Source: an uncultured Rhizobiaceae bacterium (GTDB lineage Bacteria > Pseudomonadota > Alphaproteobacteria > Rhizobiales > Rhizobiaceae). Taken from it: a stretch of 64,000 nucleotides of DNA. Of this stretch, positions 1-8,118 are shown in pieces. A model generated the notes under the pieces. It was not told the DNA's origin. It saw only the letters and a list, made by a program, of their open reading frames with translations, and did no database searches. Both the position numbers and the translations under genes were made by a program. Every line of letters begins with the position of its first letter. Positions within the stretch are counted from its first letter, which is position 1. Location: the NCBI GenBank assembly GCA_947259295.1, contig CAMYMG010000058.1:234551-298550 (forward strand), given 5' to 3'.

Positions 1-299
1 TGTCATTCCTGGCGCAGAATTGCCGGACGAGCTCGGATTGGGACGTTCGAGCGGTGGCCGAACGCTACTGTTCGATGGACCTGATACCGCCCGAAGCGGT
101 CAACATGAAGTCGGCCCTTGCCGCGATGCCGCCGCTGATCAAGGGTTATCTGCGCGTCGGCGCGCGGATAGGCGACGGATGCGTCATCGATCACCAGTTC
201 GGCACGGTCGATGTCTTCATTGTCATGCCGGTCAAGGAAATCGCCGCGCGGTACGTGACCTACTATGGCGGCGAGGGCGAACGGCGTTACGCCGCCTGA
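1..299 (+). CDS. olsB: Ornithine-acyl-ACP N-acyltransferase OlsB, C-terminal part
   Basis: The open frame runs in from the left edge, so only about 98 C-terminal residues are visible and the start is outside. The readable part carries the OlsB-family signature: an IPPEAVN-like segment, then LPPLIKGYLR-like (here MPPLIKGYLRVG), GDGCVIDHQF and TVDVFIVMPV. OlsB is a GNAT-fold acyltransferase that transfers a 3-hydroxyacyl chain from acyl carrier protein to ornithine. This is the first step of ornithine-lipid synthesis, a phosphate-free membrane lipid common in rhizobia. The family assignment rests on motif recall; the catalytic N-terminal part cannot be inspected. The next gene is convergent and ends 15 bases downstream. 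Confidence 0.8.
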   Translation, partial: SFLAQNCRTSSDWDVRAVAERYCSMDLIPPEAVNMKSALAAMPPLIKGYLRVGARIGDGCVIDHQFGTVDVFIVMPVKEIAARYVTYYGGEGERRYAA

Positions 300-314
300 C
301 CTGGCTTCAAACTC

Positions 315-947
315 TCAGGGAATGTCCTCGGGCCGACGGCCCGGCCGCGCGCGATAGGGCGGAAAGCTCCAACCGTATCTGATGGCGCCGCCGCGCACTG
401 CGAAGGCCGCAACAAAGGCAATCAGCGCCGAGACGAGGCTCGGCAGATTTGCCATGTCGGCAAGCGTGTAGACCGCTGCCCCGACCATTGCCGCCGTCAC
501 GTAGATCTCCGGTCGCAGCAGCACCGACTGGTCGCACACCAGCACATCGCGCAGTATGCCGCCAAAGGTCGCCGTCAGCATGCCCATCACGATACCGATG
601 GTCGGCGAGCCGGTAATCGCGAGCGCCTTGGCCGCCCCCATCACCGAGAACGCCGCAAGGCCGATCGCATCGAGCCAGAGCAGGAGCTTGTAGCGGGATT
701 CGACCCTGTGGGCGGTGAAGTACACCACCACCGCAACGCAGCTGCCGATCAGCACATAGCTGTGGTTGCCGACCCAGAAGACGGGGATATTGAGAATGAC
801 GTCGCGCAGCGTGCCTCCGCCGATCGCGGTGACATTGGCCAGGAACAGAAAGCCGATGATGTCGAGCTGCCGCCGGGAGGCCGCAAGGGCGCCGGTGGCG
901 GCAAACACCGCAACGCCGGCATAGTCGAGGAGCTGGATCGCATTCAT
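315..947 (-). CDS. Trimeric intracellular cation channel (TRIC/UPF0126) family membrane protein
   Basis: A 210-residue protein made almost entirely of hydrophobic helices, with the internal duplication typical of the UPF0126/YadS family. Each half has a glycine-rich GGG or FGG turn followed by LRDV (AIGGGTLRDVI near residue 43 and FGGILRDVLV near 129), which is the TRIC signature. Bacterial homologues form homotrimeric potassium-permeable channels; others in the family have been linked to glycine uptake, so the substrate is uncertain. Length is normal for the family (about 205-220). It lies downstream of grpE in the same direction with a 37-base gap, but no functional link is evident. Confidence 0.85.
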   Translation of the reverse strand: MNAIQLLDYAGVAVFAATGALAASRRQLDIIGFLFLANVTAIGGGTLRDVILNIPVFWVGNHSYVLIGSCVAVVVYFTAHRVESRYKLLLWLDAIGLAAFSVMGAAKALAITGSPTIGIVMGMLTATFGGILRDVLVCDQSVLLRPEIYVTAAMVGAAVYTLADMANLPSLVSALIAFVAAFAVRGGAIRYGWSFPPYRARPGRRPEDIP

Positions 948-984
948 CCGGCTGCAAATAGCCGAATGCGGTCGATCCGGATAG

Positions 985-1620
985 TCAGGCGTCCTTCTCG
1001 GCCTGCTCGTTTACCGGGCCTGGCTCGGGAGCCGCTTCGGGGGTGGCCAGCTTCGGCCCGCCCTTGGCGACGCCCACCATGGCGGGGCGCAGCACACGGT
1101 CACCGATCGAATAGCCGGGCTGCACGACCTGGACGACAGTATTTGCCGGCACGTCCGGGTTCGGAACCTCGAACATGGCCTGGTGGAAATTCGGGTCGAA
1201 CTTCTCGCCCTCGGGCGCAAGCTTCTTCACACCGTGGCGCTCGAGCGTCGACAGCATGGCGCGCTCGGTGAGCTCCACGCCGTCGATCAGCGCCGTAAAC
1301 CCGACGTCGCCCGAGGTCTTTGCCTCGGCCGGAATGGCATCCAGAGCGCGCCGCAGATTGTCGGACACCGACAGCATGTCACGCGCAAAATTGGCGACAG
1401 CATAGGCACGGGCGTCGTGGACGTCGCGCGCCGTGCGGCGGCGAAGGTTTTCCATGTCGGCCGCAACACGCAGCGCACGGTCCTTCAGCTCCTCGTTTTC
1501 CTTCATCAGGCGAACAAGCGCTGCGTAGTCGCCGTCGGCGGTCCCGTTGGAACCCTCCTGCTTGGCTTCCGTCATCTCCGCATCGTCAGGCGCGCGGTCG
1601 TCATTTGCGTTATCGCTCAT
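985..1620 (-). CDS. grpE: Nucleotide exchange factor GrpE
   Basis: A 211-residue GrpE. Residues 1-45 are an acidic, low-complexity leader. A long coiled coil follows (about 35-100, containing [18 protein letters not shown]). The C-terminal beta-wing domain holds the family motif region [22 protein letters not shown] and [19 protein letters not shown]. GrpE releases ADP from DnaK and works with DnaJ in cytosolic protein folding. The usual rhizobial upstream neighbour hrcA is not adjacent; instead a divergent small gene lies 255 bases away. A sigma-70-like promoter is visible just upstream. A basic, non-family C-terminus is absent, so the gene looks intact. Confidence 0.97.
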   Translation of the reverse strand: MSDNANDDRAPDDAEMTEAKQEGSNGTADGDYAALVRLMKENEELKDRALRVAADMENLRRRTARDVHDARAYAVANFARDMLSVSDNLRRALDAIPAEAKTSGDVGFTALIDGVELTERAMLSTLERHGVKKLAPEGEKFDPNFHQAMFEVPNPDVPANTVVQVVQPGYSIGDRVLRPAMVGVAKGGPKLATPEAAPEPGPVNEQAEKDA

Positions 1621-1658
1621 CGCGTTCTGTCATCTCGGCACTGTTTGAAGTCGTGCCG

Positions 1659-1687
1659 CATATCGATGTTTAGGGACCAAAAATCAA
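1659..1687 (-). promoter_or_regulatory. Candidate promoter of grpE
   Basis: On the minus strand TTGATT (1687-1682) is followed after exactly 17 bases by GATATG (1664-1659), a reasonable housekeeping -35/-10 pair ending about 40 bases before the grpE start codon. I looked for a heat-shock (RpoH) promoter in the same stretch; CTTGAT is present but no convincing RpoH -10 at the right distance. Confidence 0.4.
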
Positions 1688-1825
1688 GGGGGCAAAGGCC
1701 CAAATGGCCTGCAGCAGAGCCTCGGCCCCGCTCGCTTCCCATCCGGGCAGCGGCACCAGATCGATAGAAGTTTAAGCAAATTTTACCATAACTTGCGCGG
1801 AATGTCTGCTAGCCGGCCAAACACT

Positions 1826-1851
1826 GGAACTATTCCAGCTTCAAGGCAGTT
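1826..1851 (+). promoter_or_regulatory. Weak EcfG-type (general stress) promoter candidate
   Basis: GGAAC at 1826-1830 is followed after 17 bases by AGTT (1848-1851), one base from the alphaproteobacterial EcfG consensus GGAAC-N16/17-CGTT. It lies 25 bases upstream of the small gene at 1876. Such short motifs occur by chance, so this is only a candidate. Confidence 0.25.
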
Positions 1852-1875
1852 TGCCTATCAACCAAGGTAGTTGAC

Positions 1876-2082
1876 ATGATGACCAGAGCACGCTCAGACC
1901 CACACGACGGTTTGCCTGACGAGATCAGGCGTCAGTTCGGTACGCCCGCCATGACGCGGTTCCTCCGGGCCATCCCCGCGATCGGAGAAACACCAGACAT
2001 GGACGACCGGTTTGCCGAGCTATTGTCGCAACTGGACCACGCCGAACGCCCCGCGCGCAGCGCCGGCTCCCGCCAAAGATGA
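1876..2082 (+). CDS. Small hypothetical protein (68 aa) with a NepR-like C-terminal helix
   Basis: A 68-residue frame that begins with two consecutive ATG codons behind an AAGGTAG ribosome-binding site. I do not recognise a characterised family. The second half (TRFLRAIPAIGETPDMDDRF then AELLSQLDHAE) reads like the last helix of NepR-type anti-sigma factors, which end in a PDRF-LLxxLD pattern. The N-terminal half does not fit NepR, and phyR and ecfG are not nearby. It sits 66 bases upstream of a fatty acid desaturase and could be cotranscribed with it. Good spacing and lack of competing frames argue that it is expressed. Confidence 0.55.
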   Translation: MMTRARSDPHDGLPDEIRRQFGTPAMTRFLRAIPAIGETPDMDDRFAELLSQLDHAERPARSAGSRQR

Positions 2083-2148
2083 CAGAGATTTAACGTAAGC
2101 TGCCACTCTTAAGCTTGCTGTCGCGACCCGCTATGCCTACGGTCGCCC

Positions 2149-3174
2149 ATGAACATCTCTCTACCCGACTTGCGCCTCGCGCAAAGCGAGCGCGCATGGG
2201 TCAAAGCGCTTTCCGCATACCGTAAACCCAACCGTATCAGAAGTTCCGTCGAGCTTGCCATCACGGTCATACCGCTGGCCGTGCTGTGGGCGCTGACCTG
2301 GACCGCCGTATCCTATGGCCAATGGTGGGGTCTGGTTCTGATCATCCCCGCCGCCGGCTTCCTTGTTCGCCTGTTCATGATCCAGCACGATTGCGGGCAT
2401 GGCGCGTTCTTTGCCAACCGCCAGGCCGACGACTGGATCGGACGCGTCCTCGGCGTCCTGACGCTGACCCCCTATGACTATTGGCGCCGTACCCACGCCG
2501 CCCACCATGCCGGGGCGGGAAATCTCGACCAGCGCGGCATGGGAGACATCACGACCTTGACCGTCGCCGAATATCGCGGCCTGTCTCGATGGGGCAAGCT
2601 GCGCTATCGAGCCTATCGCCACCCAATCGTCATGTTCGGCATAGGACCAGCATGGCTGTTCTTCCTGCAGCAGCGCCTTCCCTTTGGCTTGATGCGTTCC
2701 GGCGCGGCACCCTGGGTATCGACGATGGCAACCAATGTCGGCATCGCGATCCTGGCTGCCGGCCTGATCTGGCTGTGTGGTGTGGTGCCTTTCATGATCG
2801 TGCATCTGCCGATCGTCGGGCTCGCGGGGGCGGTCGGCATCTGGCTGTTCTACGTGCAGCATCAGTTCGAGGAAACGCACTGGTCCGACGGCGAAGAATG
2901 GCAGTTCCAGCATGCCGCGCTGCACGGCTCGTCGCACTACGACCTGCCCGCCGTGCTGCGCTGGTTCACCGGCAATATCGGCGTTCACCACGTGCATCAC
3001 CTGTCCAGCCGGGTGCCCTACTACCGGCTGCCGGAAGTGCTGAGGGACTTTCCCGAACTGCGCAGCCTGGGCCGGATCACGCTTATCGATAGCCTGCGCT
3101 GCGTGAAACTGGTGCTGTGGGACGAAAACCGCCGCAAGCTGGTGTCGTTCCGCGAAGCCCGCCTCGCCGCATAA
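2149..3174 (+). CDS. Membrane fatty acid desaturase
   Basis: A 341-residue integral membrane di-iron desaturase. The three histidine boxes are present in order: HDCGH at residues 80-84, HAAHH at 116-120 and HHVHH near residue 283. Four to five hydrophobic segments surround them (about 35-55, 60-76, 165-180, 205-235). The type is closest to acyl-lipid omega-6 or delta-12 desaturases of bacteria, which insert a cis double bond in membrane fatty acids using ferredoxin or cytochrome electrons. Exact regiospecificity cannot be read from sequence. The ATG at 2149 fits the family start; the upstream ribosome-binding site is weak. Confidence 0.9.
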   Translation: MNISLPDLRLAQSERAWVKALSAYRKPNRIRSSVELAITVIPLAVLWALTWTAVSYGQWWGLVLIIPAAGFLVRLFMIQHDCGHGAFFANRQADDWIGRVLGVLTLTPYDYWRRTHAAHHAGAGNLDQRGMGDITTLTVAEYRGLSRWGKLRYRAYRHPIVMFGIGPAWLFFLQQRLPFGLMRSGAAPWVSTMATNVGIAILAAGLIWLCGVVPFMIVHLPIVGLAGAVGIWLFYVQHQFEETHWSDGEEWQFQHAALHGSSHYDLPAVLRWFTGNIGVHHVHHLSSRVPYYRLPEVLRDFPELRSLGRITLIDSLRCVKLVLWDENRRKLVSFREARLAA

Positions 3175-3204
3175 CCGATCGCGCGAAGGCTTTGCGCCCG
3201 ACCC

Positions 3205-3735
3205 TCAGCGGTGACGGCGCCAGCTGTACTTTTCCGTCCGTGCAGCGGGTTTTGCCGAGGGCTGGTAGTAGAGCGGGATGCCACCGATATCGCCGGCCTC
3301 GAGCCGCTTGATCAGCACCGGATGCCTCACCTCGAACTCGTCGAAGCCCACGCGCAGCATGTGCGGCAGCTGGTCGACGAGAACCTCGCCCGTCGCTCTC
3401 ACCGCACCTTCGAAACCATGGCGACTGCGCAGCAGCTCGGCCTTGGAGAAGGAGCGGCCGTCGCTGAACGCTGGGAAAGCCAGCGCCACCAGCGACAGCT
3501 GGTCGAGAAGGCCGGCGATCTTGTCGAGCTCGTCGCCCGGCATCAGGAGGACGCCAAGCCGCTCCCGCGCCGAGATGCGCTCCTGCTCGCCGAGATCCAG
3601 AAACGCCTGCAGCGGCAGGATGAAACGCCCGTTGCCGATCAGTGCCTCGGCACTTTCGGCATGAGTCCATTCGTCCTCACGGAAACCGTTTGGTGTCCAG
3701 AGCCGCGGCGCGGTCCCCGGTGTCGGGTCAGCCAT
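3205..3735 (-). CDS. DUF934 family protein, sulfite-reduction operon
   Basis: A 176-residue DUF934 protein. The middle has FAIPAFSDGRSFSKAELLR-like sequence (here FPAFSDGRSFSKAELLR) and a GEVLVDQLPHMLRVGFDEFE segment that defines the family. Members are nearly always encoded beside cysI or cysH and are thought to help sulfite reduction, perhaps as an electron-transfer partner, but no activity is established. It is the last gene of the leftward cysG-DUF2849-cysI-cysH-DUF934 operon, nine bases after cysH. A basic tail ends the protein. Cytosolic, no signal peptide. Confidence 0.9.
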   Translation of the reverse strand: MADPTPGTAPRLWTPNGFREDEWTHAESAEALIGNGRFILPLQAFLDLGEQERISARERLGVLLMPGDELDKIAGLLDQLSLVALAFPAFSDGRSFSKAELLRSRHGFEGAVRATGEVLVDQLPHMLRVGFDEFEVRHPVLIKRLEAGDIGGIPLYYQPSAKPAARTEKYSWRRHR

Positions 3736-3744
3736 CCAGGAATC

Positions 3745-4497
3745 CTACAATGATGCGTCGGTCAGCGAGCGATCGAGCCCGGACAGATGTATGCCGCATT
3801 CGACTTTCGCCTGTCCAGCCCAGCGGCCGCTGCGCGCATCTTCGCCCGGCTGCACCGGCTGGGTGCAGGGGAAGCAGCCGATCGACAGGTAGCCGTAGGC
3901 GACGAGCGGGTTTTCACGCAGGGCATGCTTTCGCATGTAGTCCGCCTGGTCGGCAGTGGTCCAGCGCGCCAGCGGGTTGATACGGACGCGTGAGCCGACC
4001 GACTCGAACGCCGGCAGGGCTGCCCGGGTCTCGGCCTGGAACCGCTTGCGGCCGGTGAACCAGGCCCTGAACGGCTCGATGCCGCGCGCCAGCGGCTCGA
4101 CCTTGCGGATGTCGCAGCAGGCGTCGGTGTTCGACAGATGCAGCTTGCCGTCGGGATCCCGCTCGTGGAGCGCCGCCTCATCCGGGCTGATGACGCGGAC
4201 GTCCTTCAGGCCGAAATCCGCGATCAGCGCGTCGCGATAGGATAGTGTCTCCTCAAAATGCTTTCCGGTGTCGAGGAAGATCACCGGCAGGCTGCGGTCG
4301 ATGGACGCGATCATGTTCAGCAGCACCGCCGAATCCGCCCCGAAGGAGGAGACAGCGGCTATCTCGCCCGCGAAATGATCGCGCACGGCACGTTCGATGA
4401 TCCCTTCGGGTGTGAGATGCCCGTAGAGTGCGTCGAGGCTGGCAGCTTCCGCCAGCGCTTCGACTTCGGCCTCAGGCGGCCTTGGCTTCGCCAGCAT
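3745..4497 (-). CDS. cysH: Adenylyl-sulfate (APS) reductase, CysH family
   Basis: A 250-residue PAPS-reductase-family enzyme that reduces activated sulfate to sulfite for cysteine synthesis. The N-terminal P-loop-like SSFGADSAVLL binds the nucleotide, LDTGKHFEET follows, and the catalytic Cys is in the VECGIHL tail. The paired cysteines NTDACCDIRK and GCFPCTQP are the [4Fe-4S] ligands that mark enzymes using APS rather than PAPS, as in other rhizobia. I place the start at the ATG at 4497 because it begins with MLAKPRPPE and the longer frame is non-family sequence. It overlaps the 3' end of the sulfite reductase gene by 26 bases, indicating translational coupling. Confidence 0.95.
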   Translation of the reverse strand: MLAKPRPPEAEVEALAEAASLDALYGHLTPEGIIERAVRDHFAGEIAAVSSFGADSAVLLNMIASIDRSLPVIFLDTGKHFEETLSYRDALIADFGLKDVRVISPDEAALHERDPDGKLHLSNTDACCDIRKVEPLARGIEPFRAWFTGRKRFQAETRAALPAFESVGSRVRINPLARWTTADQADYMRKHALRENPLVAYGYLSIGCFPCTQPVQPGEDARSGRWAGQAKVECGIHLSGLDRSLTDASL

Positions 4498-6142
4498 AGA
4501 GCGCCTCCTTGAAGGGAGCCTGCCCGACCCTGCGATAGGCGTCGAGGAAGGTCTCCGATCGATCCGACCGGATGCGGAGATAGGTCTCCACAACGGTCTC
4601 GATTGCATCCGTTATCTCGTCCGGGCCAAAGCCGCGGCCGACGATCTCGCCGACCGAGGTGTTCTCGTCGCCCGAGCCGCCGAGCGTCACCTGGTAGAGC
4701 TCGGCACCCTTCTTCTCGACGCCCAGAATGCCGATATGGCCGACATGGTGGTGGCCGCAGGCATTGATGCAGCCCGAGATCTTCAGCTTCAGTTCGCCAA
4801 TGTCGCGCTGGCGCTCCAGCGAGGCAAAGCGCTTCGAGATGTTCTGGGCGACGATGATCGAGCGGGCATTGGCAAGCGCGCAATAATCGAGGCCCGGGCA
4901 GGCGATGATGTCGGTGATGAGGTTCGAATTGGCGGTCGCCAGTTCGATCTCGACCAGTCCGTCATAGACCGCCTTCAGGTCGGCGCGTGCGACATGCGGC
5001 AGGATCAGATTCTGCTCATGGCTGACGCGGATTTCGTCGAAGGCATATTTCTCTGCCAGGTCGGCAATGGCCTCCATCTGGCTGTCGCTGGCGTCGCCAG
5101 GCGCTTCACCGATACCCTTCAGAGAGATCGTCACGCCGGCATAGTCGGCGTGGCGATGGGTGATGACGTTCTGGTCCAGCCATTCCGAGAAGCCGCGCGA
5201 ATCGAGGCGTGCCAGGCGGACGGCCTCGTCGCCCTCGGGCCGTGGCGTCAGGGCCGGCGGCGCAAAATAGCGCTCAATGGCGCGGATATCCTCATCCGGC
5301 AGCTTCAACTCGCCATCCTTGAGGGCCGCGAACTCGGTCTCGACCTGGCGGGCAAATTCCTCCGCGCCGGTCTCGTGCACCAGGATCTTGATGCGCGCCT
5401 TGTACTTGTTGTCGCGCCGGCCGTGCAGATTGTAGACCCTGAGGATCGCGGTGCAGTAGGACAGCAGATCCTTTTCAGGCAGAAAGTCGTTGATCTTCTT
5501 GCCGATCATCGGGGTGCGCCCCTGCCCGCCGCCAACATAGACGGCAAAGCCTAGTTCACCCTTGTCGTTCTTCTTGAGGTGCAGGCCGATATCGTGGGTC
5601 TGGATGGCGGCACGGTCACGCTCCGCCCCGGTCACCGCAATCTTGAACTTGCGCGGCAGGTAGGAGAATTCCGGGTGCACCGACGACCACTGGCGCAGGA
5701 TCTCGGCATAGGGGCGCGGATCGGCGACCTCATCGGCGGCGGCGCCGGCGAAATGGTCGGCCGTGACATTGCGGATGCAGTTGCCGCTGGTCTGGATTGC
5801 GTGCATCTCGACGCTTGCCAGGTCCTCGAGGATCGCCGGAATGTCGGACAGGGCCGGCCAGTTGTACTGGATGTTCTGGCGCGTGGTGAAGTGACCGTAG
5901 CCCTTGTCGTACTTGCGGGCGATGTGGCCGAGCATCCGCAACTGCCTGGAATTCAGCGTGCCGTAGGGAACGGCGACACGCAGCATGTAGGCATGAAGCT
6001 GCAGGTAGACGCCGTTCATCAAACGGAGCGGCTTGAACTGGTCTTCCGTGATCTCGCCGGCCAAGCGCCGGTCGACCTGGTCGCTGAACTCGGCGACCCG
6101 GGCCTTCACAAAATCATGATCGAATTCATCGTAACGGTACAT
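4472..6142 (-). CDS. cysI: Assimilatory sulfite (nitrite/sulfite) reductase, siroheme hemoprotein
   Basis: A 556-residue siroheme and [4Fe-4S] reductase with two tandem ferredoxin-like/siroheme repeats. Visible landmarks are TSGNCIRNVTAD (siroheme half-site) near residue 125, CPGLDYCALANARS near 400 and the cluster motif GCINACGHHHVGHIG near 455. It catalyses the six-electron reduction of sulfite to sulfide. Nitrite reductases share these motifs, but the neighbours cysH, cysG and DUF934 point to sulfur assimilation. The siroheme is presumably supplied by the upstream cysG. A 42-base gap separates it from the DUF2849 gene. Confidence 0.95.
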   Translation of the reverse strand: MYRYDEFDHDFVKARVAEFSDQVDRRLAGEITEDQFKPLRLMNGVYLQLHAYMLRVAVPYGTLNSRQLRMLGHIARKYDKGYGHFTTRQNIQYNWPALSDIPAILEDLASVEMHAIQTSGNCIRNVTADHFAGAAADEVADPRPYAEILRQWSSVHPEFSYLPRKFKIAVTGAERDRAAIQTHDIGLHLKKNDKGELGFAVYVGGGQGRTPMIGKKINDFLPEKDLLSYCTAILRVYNLHGRRDNKYKARIKILVHETGAEEFARQVETEFAALKDGELKLPDEDIRAIERYFAPPALTPRPEGDEAVRLARLDSRGFSEWLDQNVITHRHADYAGVTISLKGIGEAPGDASDSQMEAIADLAEKYAFDEIRVSHEQNLILPHVARADLKAVYDGLVEIELATANSNLITDIIACPGLDYCALANARSIIVAQNISKRFASLERQRDIGELKLKISGCINACGHHHVGHIGILGVEKKGAELYQVTLGGSGDENTSVGEIVGRGFGPDEITDAIETVVETYLRIRSDRSETFLDAYRRVGQAPFKEALYAGEAKAA

Positions 6143-6184
6143 TTTTCGTCTCTCGGGGCGCGTCCGCCCTTGTCAGCTGTTGCG

Positions 6185-6490
6185 TCAGGCCGCCTGGTCG
6201 ACCGGCAGGGCCTGCTTGCCCAGATCGGTCCGGTTGGTGGGCCCGGCGGCCCGAATCCGCTCGCGCAGGCGGGAAGGCACGATCTCGCCGCAGACGAGAT
6301 CGATATCGATGAGATTCACGTCGACGACCTCGTTGTTGGCATAGGCGGCGTCGCCAAGGGCTTGCAGCCGCGCTTCGGCTTCCTTGTCGCTGGCGACATC
6401 GGCGTTGCGCAGCGTTTCCGCCCAGGTGCCGTCATTGGCGAACCAGACGGCCTCGCCATCGGTCAGGCGGTTTGCGGTCAGGATCTTCAT
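6185..6490 (-). CDS. DUF2849 domain protein
   Basis: A 101-residue protein filling the DUF2849 family along its whole length: MKILTANRLTDGEAVWF at the start, and ALGDAAYANNEVVDVNLIDIDLV in the middle. It is found almost only between cysG and cysI in alphaproteobacteria, as here. Its start codon overlaps the stop of cysG by four bases (ATGA), so the two are translationally coupled. The role is unknown; the constant position suggests a part in siroheme delivery or sulfite reduction, which is inference. No cysteines or membrane segments are evident. Confidence 0.9.
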   Translation of the reverse strand: MKILTANRLTDGEAVWFANDGTWAETLRNADVASDKEAEARLQALGDAAYANNEVVDVNLIDIDLVCGEIVPSRLRERIRAAGPTNRTDLGKQALPVDQAA

Positions 6491-7941
6491 GCTGCTGTTC
6501 CTTCAACGTCGGCAAATCTTGCCCGCTCCTGCATGTGTGTCGCGAGCGGCTCGGAACGCTCAAAATTGGCGCCGGCTACGGCGTCGCCGATGATCGTCAT
6601 GACCGGTCCGGTTAGGTCGGTGCGGGTCTCCAGCGACGGCAGATCGGCCAGCGTGCCGTGGAAGCGCCTCCGGCCGGACAGGCTCGCATTCTCGACCACC
6701 GCGACCGCCGTGTCGGGTGACAGGCCCGCCTCGATCAGCCGCGACGCAACGTCGGCAGCCACCGAGCGGCCCATATAGATGGCGACCGTGGCACCAGAGA
6801 TGGCGAGCTTGCCCCAATCGGGCAGCGTGCCGCCCTTCAGGTCGTGGCCGGTGGTGAAGACCATCGAGGACGAAACGCCGCGCAACGTCAGCGGCAGCTC
6901 GAAATCGGCAGCGGCGGCAAAGGCCGCGGTGACACCCGGAACCACCTCGTAGGAGATGCCGGCCTCGCGAAGCGCCTGCATTTCTTCGCCGGCGCGGCCG
7001 AACACCAGGGGATCGCCGGACTTGAGCCGCACCACGCGCTTGCCCGCATGGCCAAGGCTCACGAGCAGGTCGTTGATCTCGTCTTGCGACTTCGAGTGGC
7101 AGCCCTTGCGCTTGCCGACGGCAATGCGCTCGGCGTCGCGGCGGCCCATGGCGACGACCGCCTCCGGCACCAGCGCGTCGTAGGCGATGACGTCGGCATC
7201 CATCATCATGCGCTGGGCGCGCAGTGTCAGCAAATCTTCAGCTCCAGGCCCGGCGCCGACCAGCGCGACGTGACCCGCGGCAGATCCGGACCGACGCGCC
7301 AGCAATTCCGTGGCGGCGCGGCGGGCTTCCGAAATATGGCCGATCTCCATGGCACGCGCCGGCGCGCCGCTGAAGAACTCGTTCCAGAAACGGCGGCGCT
7401 CGCCGCCCTTCGGAACCACCTTCTCGACCGAATCGCGAAAACTGTTGGCGAGCCGCGCCAACGCCCCGAGCGACGGCGACAAGAGACGGTCGATCCGTGC
7501 CCGTACGATTTGCGCCAGCACTGGTCCGGCACCTTCGGTGCCAATGGCGATCGCCAGCGGCGCGCGGTTGACCAGCGCCGGCGTGAAGAAATCGCAAAGT
7601 TCGGGGCGGTCGACGGCGTTGACGGGAATGTTTCTGCGGCGCGCCTCCTCGGAGATCGCGCGATCCTGTGCTTCATCGCCTGTCGCGGCGAACACCAGAA
7701 CAGCGCCTTCGAGATGATCCGGCCGGAACGCCTCGACGACCAGTTCGGCGCCATTGGCCTCGACCCACGCCACCAGATCCGGCTCCGGCGCCGCAGCGAC
7801 GATGCGCAGCCTGGCGCTCGACTGGCCAAGCAGCCTGGCCTTGGCCGCGGCTTCCTCGCCGCCGCCGATGATGACCACGGCTTCGCCCTCGACCCGCATG
7901 AAGACGGGAAAGGCGTTGAGGCGTGGGGTGTCCTTGGTCAT
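6487..7941 (-). CDS. cysG: Siroheme synthase (precorrin-2 dehydrogenase/ferrochelatase and uroporphyrinogen-III methyltransferase)
   Basis: A 484-residue trifunctional CysG. Residues 1-215 are the NAD-dependent dehydrogenase/ferrochelatase half (VVIIGGGEEAAAKA dinucleotide fold near 22). Residues 225-465 are the SAM-dependent uroporphyrin-III C-methyltransferase half (VALVGAGPGAEDLLTL near 226, LKSGDPLVFGRAGEE near 307). Together they turn uroporphyrinogen III into siroheme for the sulfite reductase downstream. The N-terminal basic leader is normal for rhizobial CysG. It is the first gene of the operon; its ribosome-binding site lies inside a stable hairpin (see 7951-7972), so translation may be regulated. 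Confidence 0.96.
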   Translation of the reverse strand: MTKDTPRLNAFPVFMRVEGEAVVIIGGGEEAAAKARLLGQSSARLRIVAAAPEPDLVAWVEANGAELVVEAFRPDHLEGAVLVFAATGDEAQDRAISEEARRRNIPVNAVDRPELCDFFTPALVNRAPLAIAIGTEGAGPVLAQIVRARIDRLLSPSLGALARLANSFRDSVEKVVPKGGERRRFWNEFFSGAPARAMEIGHISEARRAATELLARRSGSAAGHVALVGAGPGAEDLLTLRAQRMMMDADVIAYDALVPEAVVAMGRRDAERIAVGKRKGCHSKSQDEINDLLVSLGHAGKRVVRLKSGDPLVFGRAGEEMQALREAGISYEVVPGVTAAFAAAADFELPLTLRGVSSSMVFTTGHDLKGGTLPDWGKLAISGATVAIYMGRSVAADVASRLIEAGLSPDTAVAVVENASLSGRRRFHGTLADLPSLETRTDLTGPVMTIIGDAVAGANFERSEPLATHMQERARFADVEGTAA

Positions 7942-7950
7942 AACAAACGG

Positions 7951-7972
7951 CTTCCGATAGGGTAGTCGGAAG
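7951..7972 (-). promoter_or_regulatory. Hairpin that hides the cysG ribosome-binding site
   Basis: Arms CTTCCGA (7951-7957 on plus) and TCGGAAG (7966-7972) are perfectly complementary with an 8-base loop. In the minus-strand transcript the 3' arm ends in GGAAG, the best Shine-Dalgarno match for cysG, nine bases before its ATG. Folding would block initiation. The trigger, if any, is not visible; no known riboswitch consensus fits this leader. Confidence 0.5.
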
Positions 7973-8064
7973 TTTTACGCCCGCGAGCCTGGTGGCTGAA
8001 GGAATGGCGTCGCGCAGCCCCTGTGGCGAGGCAATTGGTTTTCTGCCGCCGCCTTATGCCGCAG

Positions 8065-8089
8065 AAAAATCATCCCGCCCTTTTGGGCG
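8065..8089 (-). terminator. Probable intrinsic terminator after the SDR gene
   Basis: On the minus strand CGCCC-AAAA-GGGCG is followed by GGATG and then ATTTTT, 30 bases after the stop of the gene at 8119. The stem is short but GC-only. The T run is also complementary to a stretch 20 bases further on (arms 8039-8046 and 8061-8068), so an alternative fold that would weaken the terminator is possible. Confidence 0.45.
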
Positions 8090-8118
8090 CTCGGGGGACG
8101 CCCCGGAAATGCCCGTAT

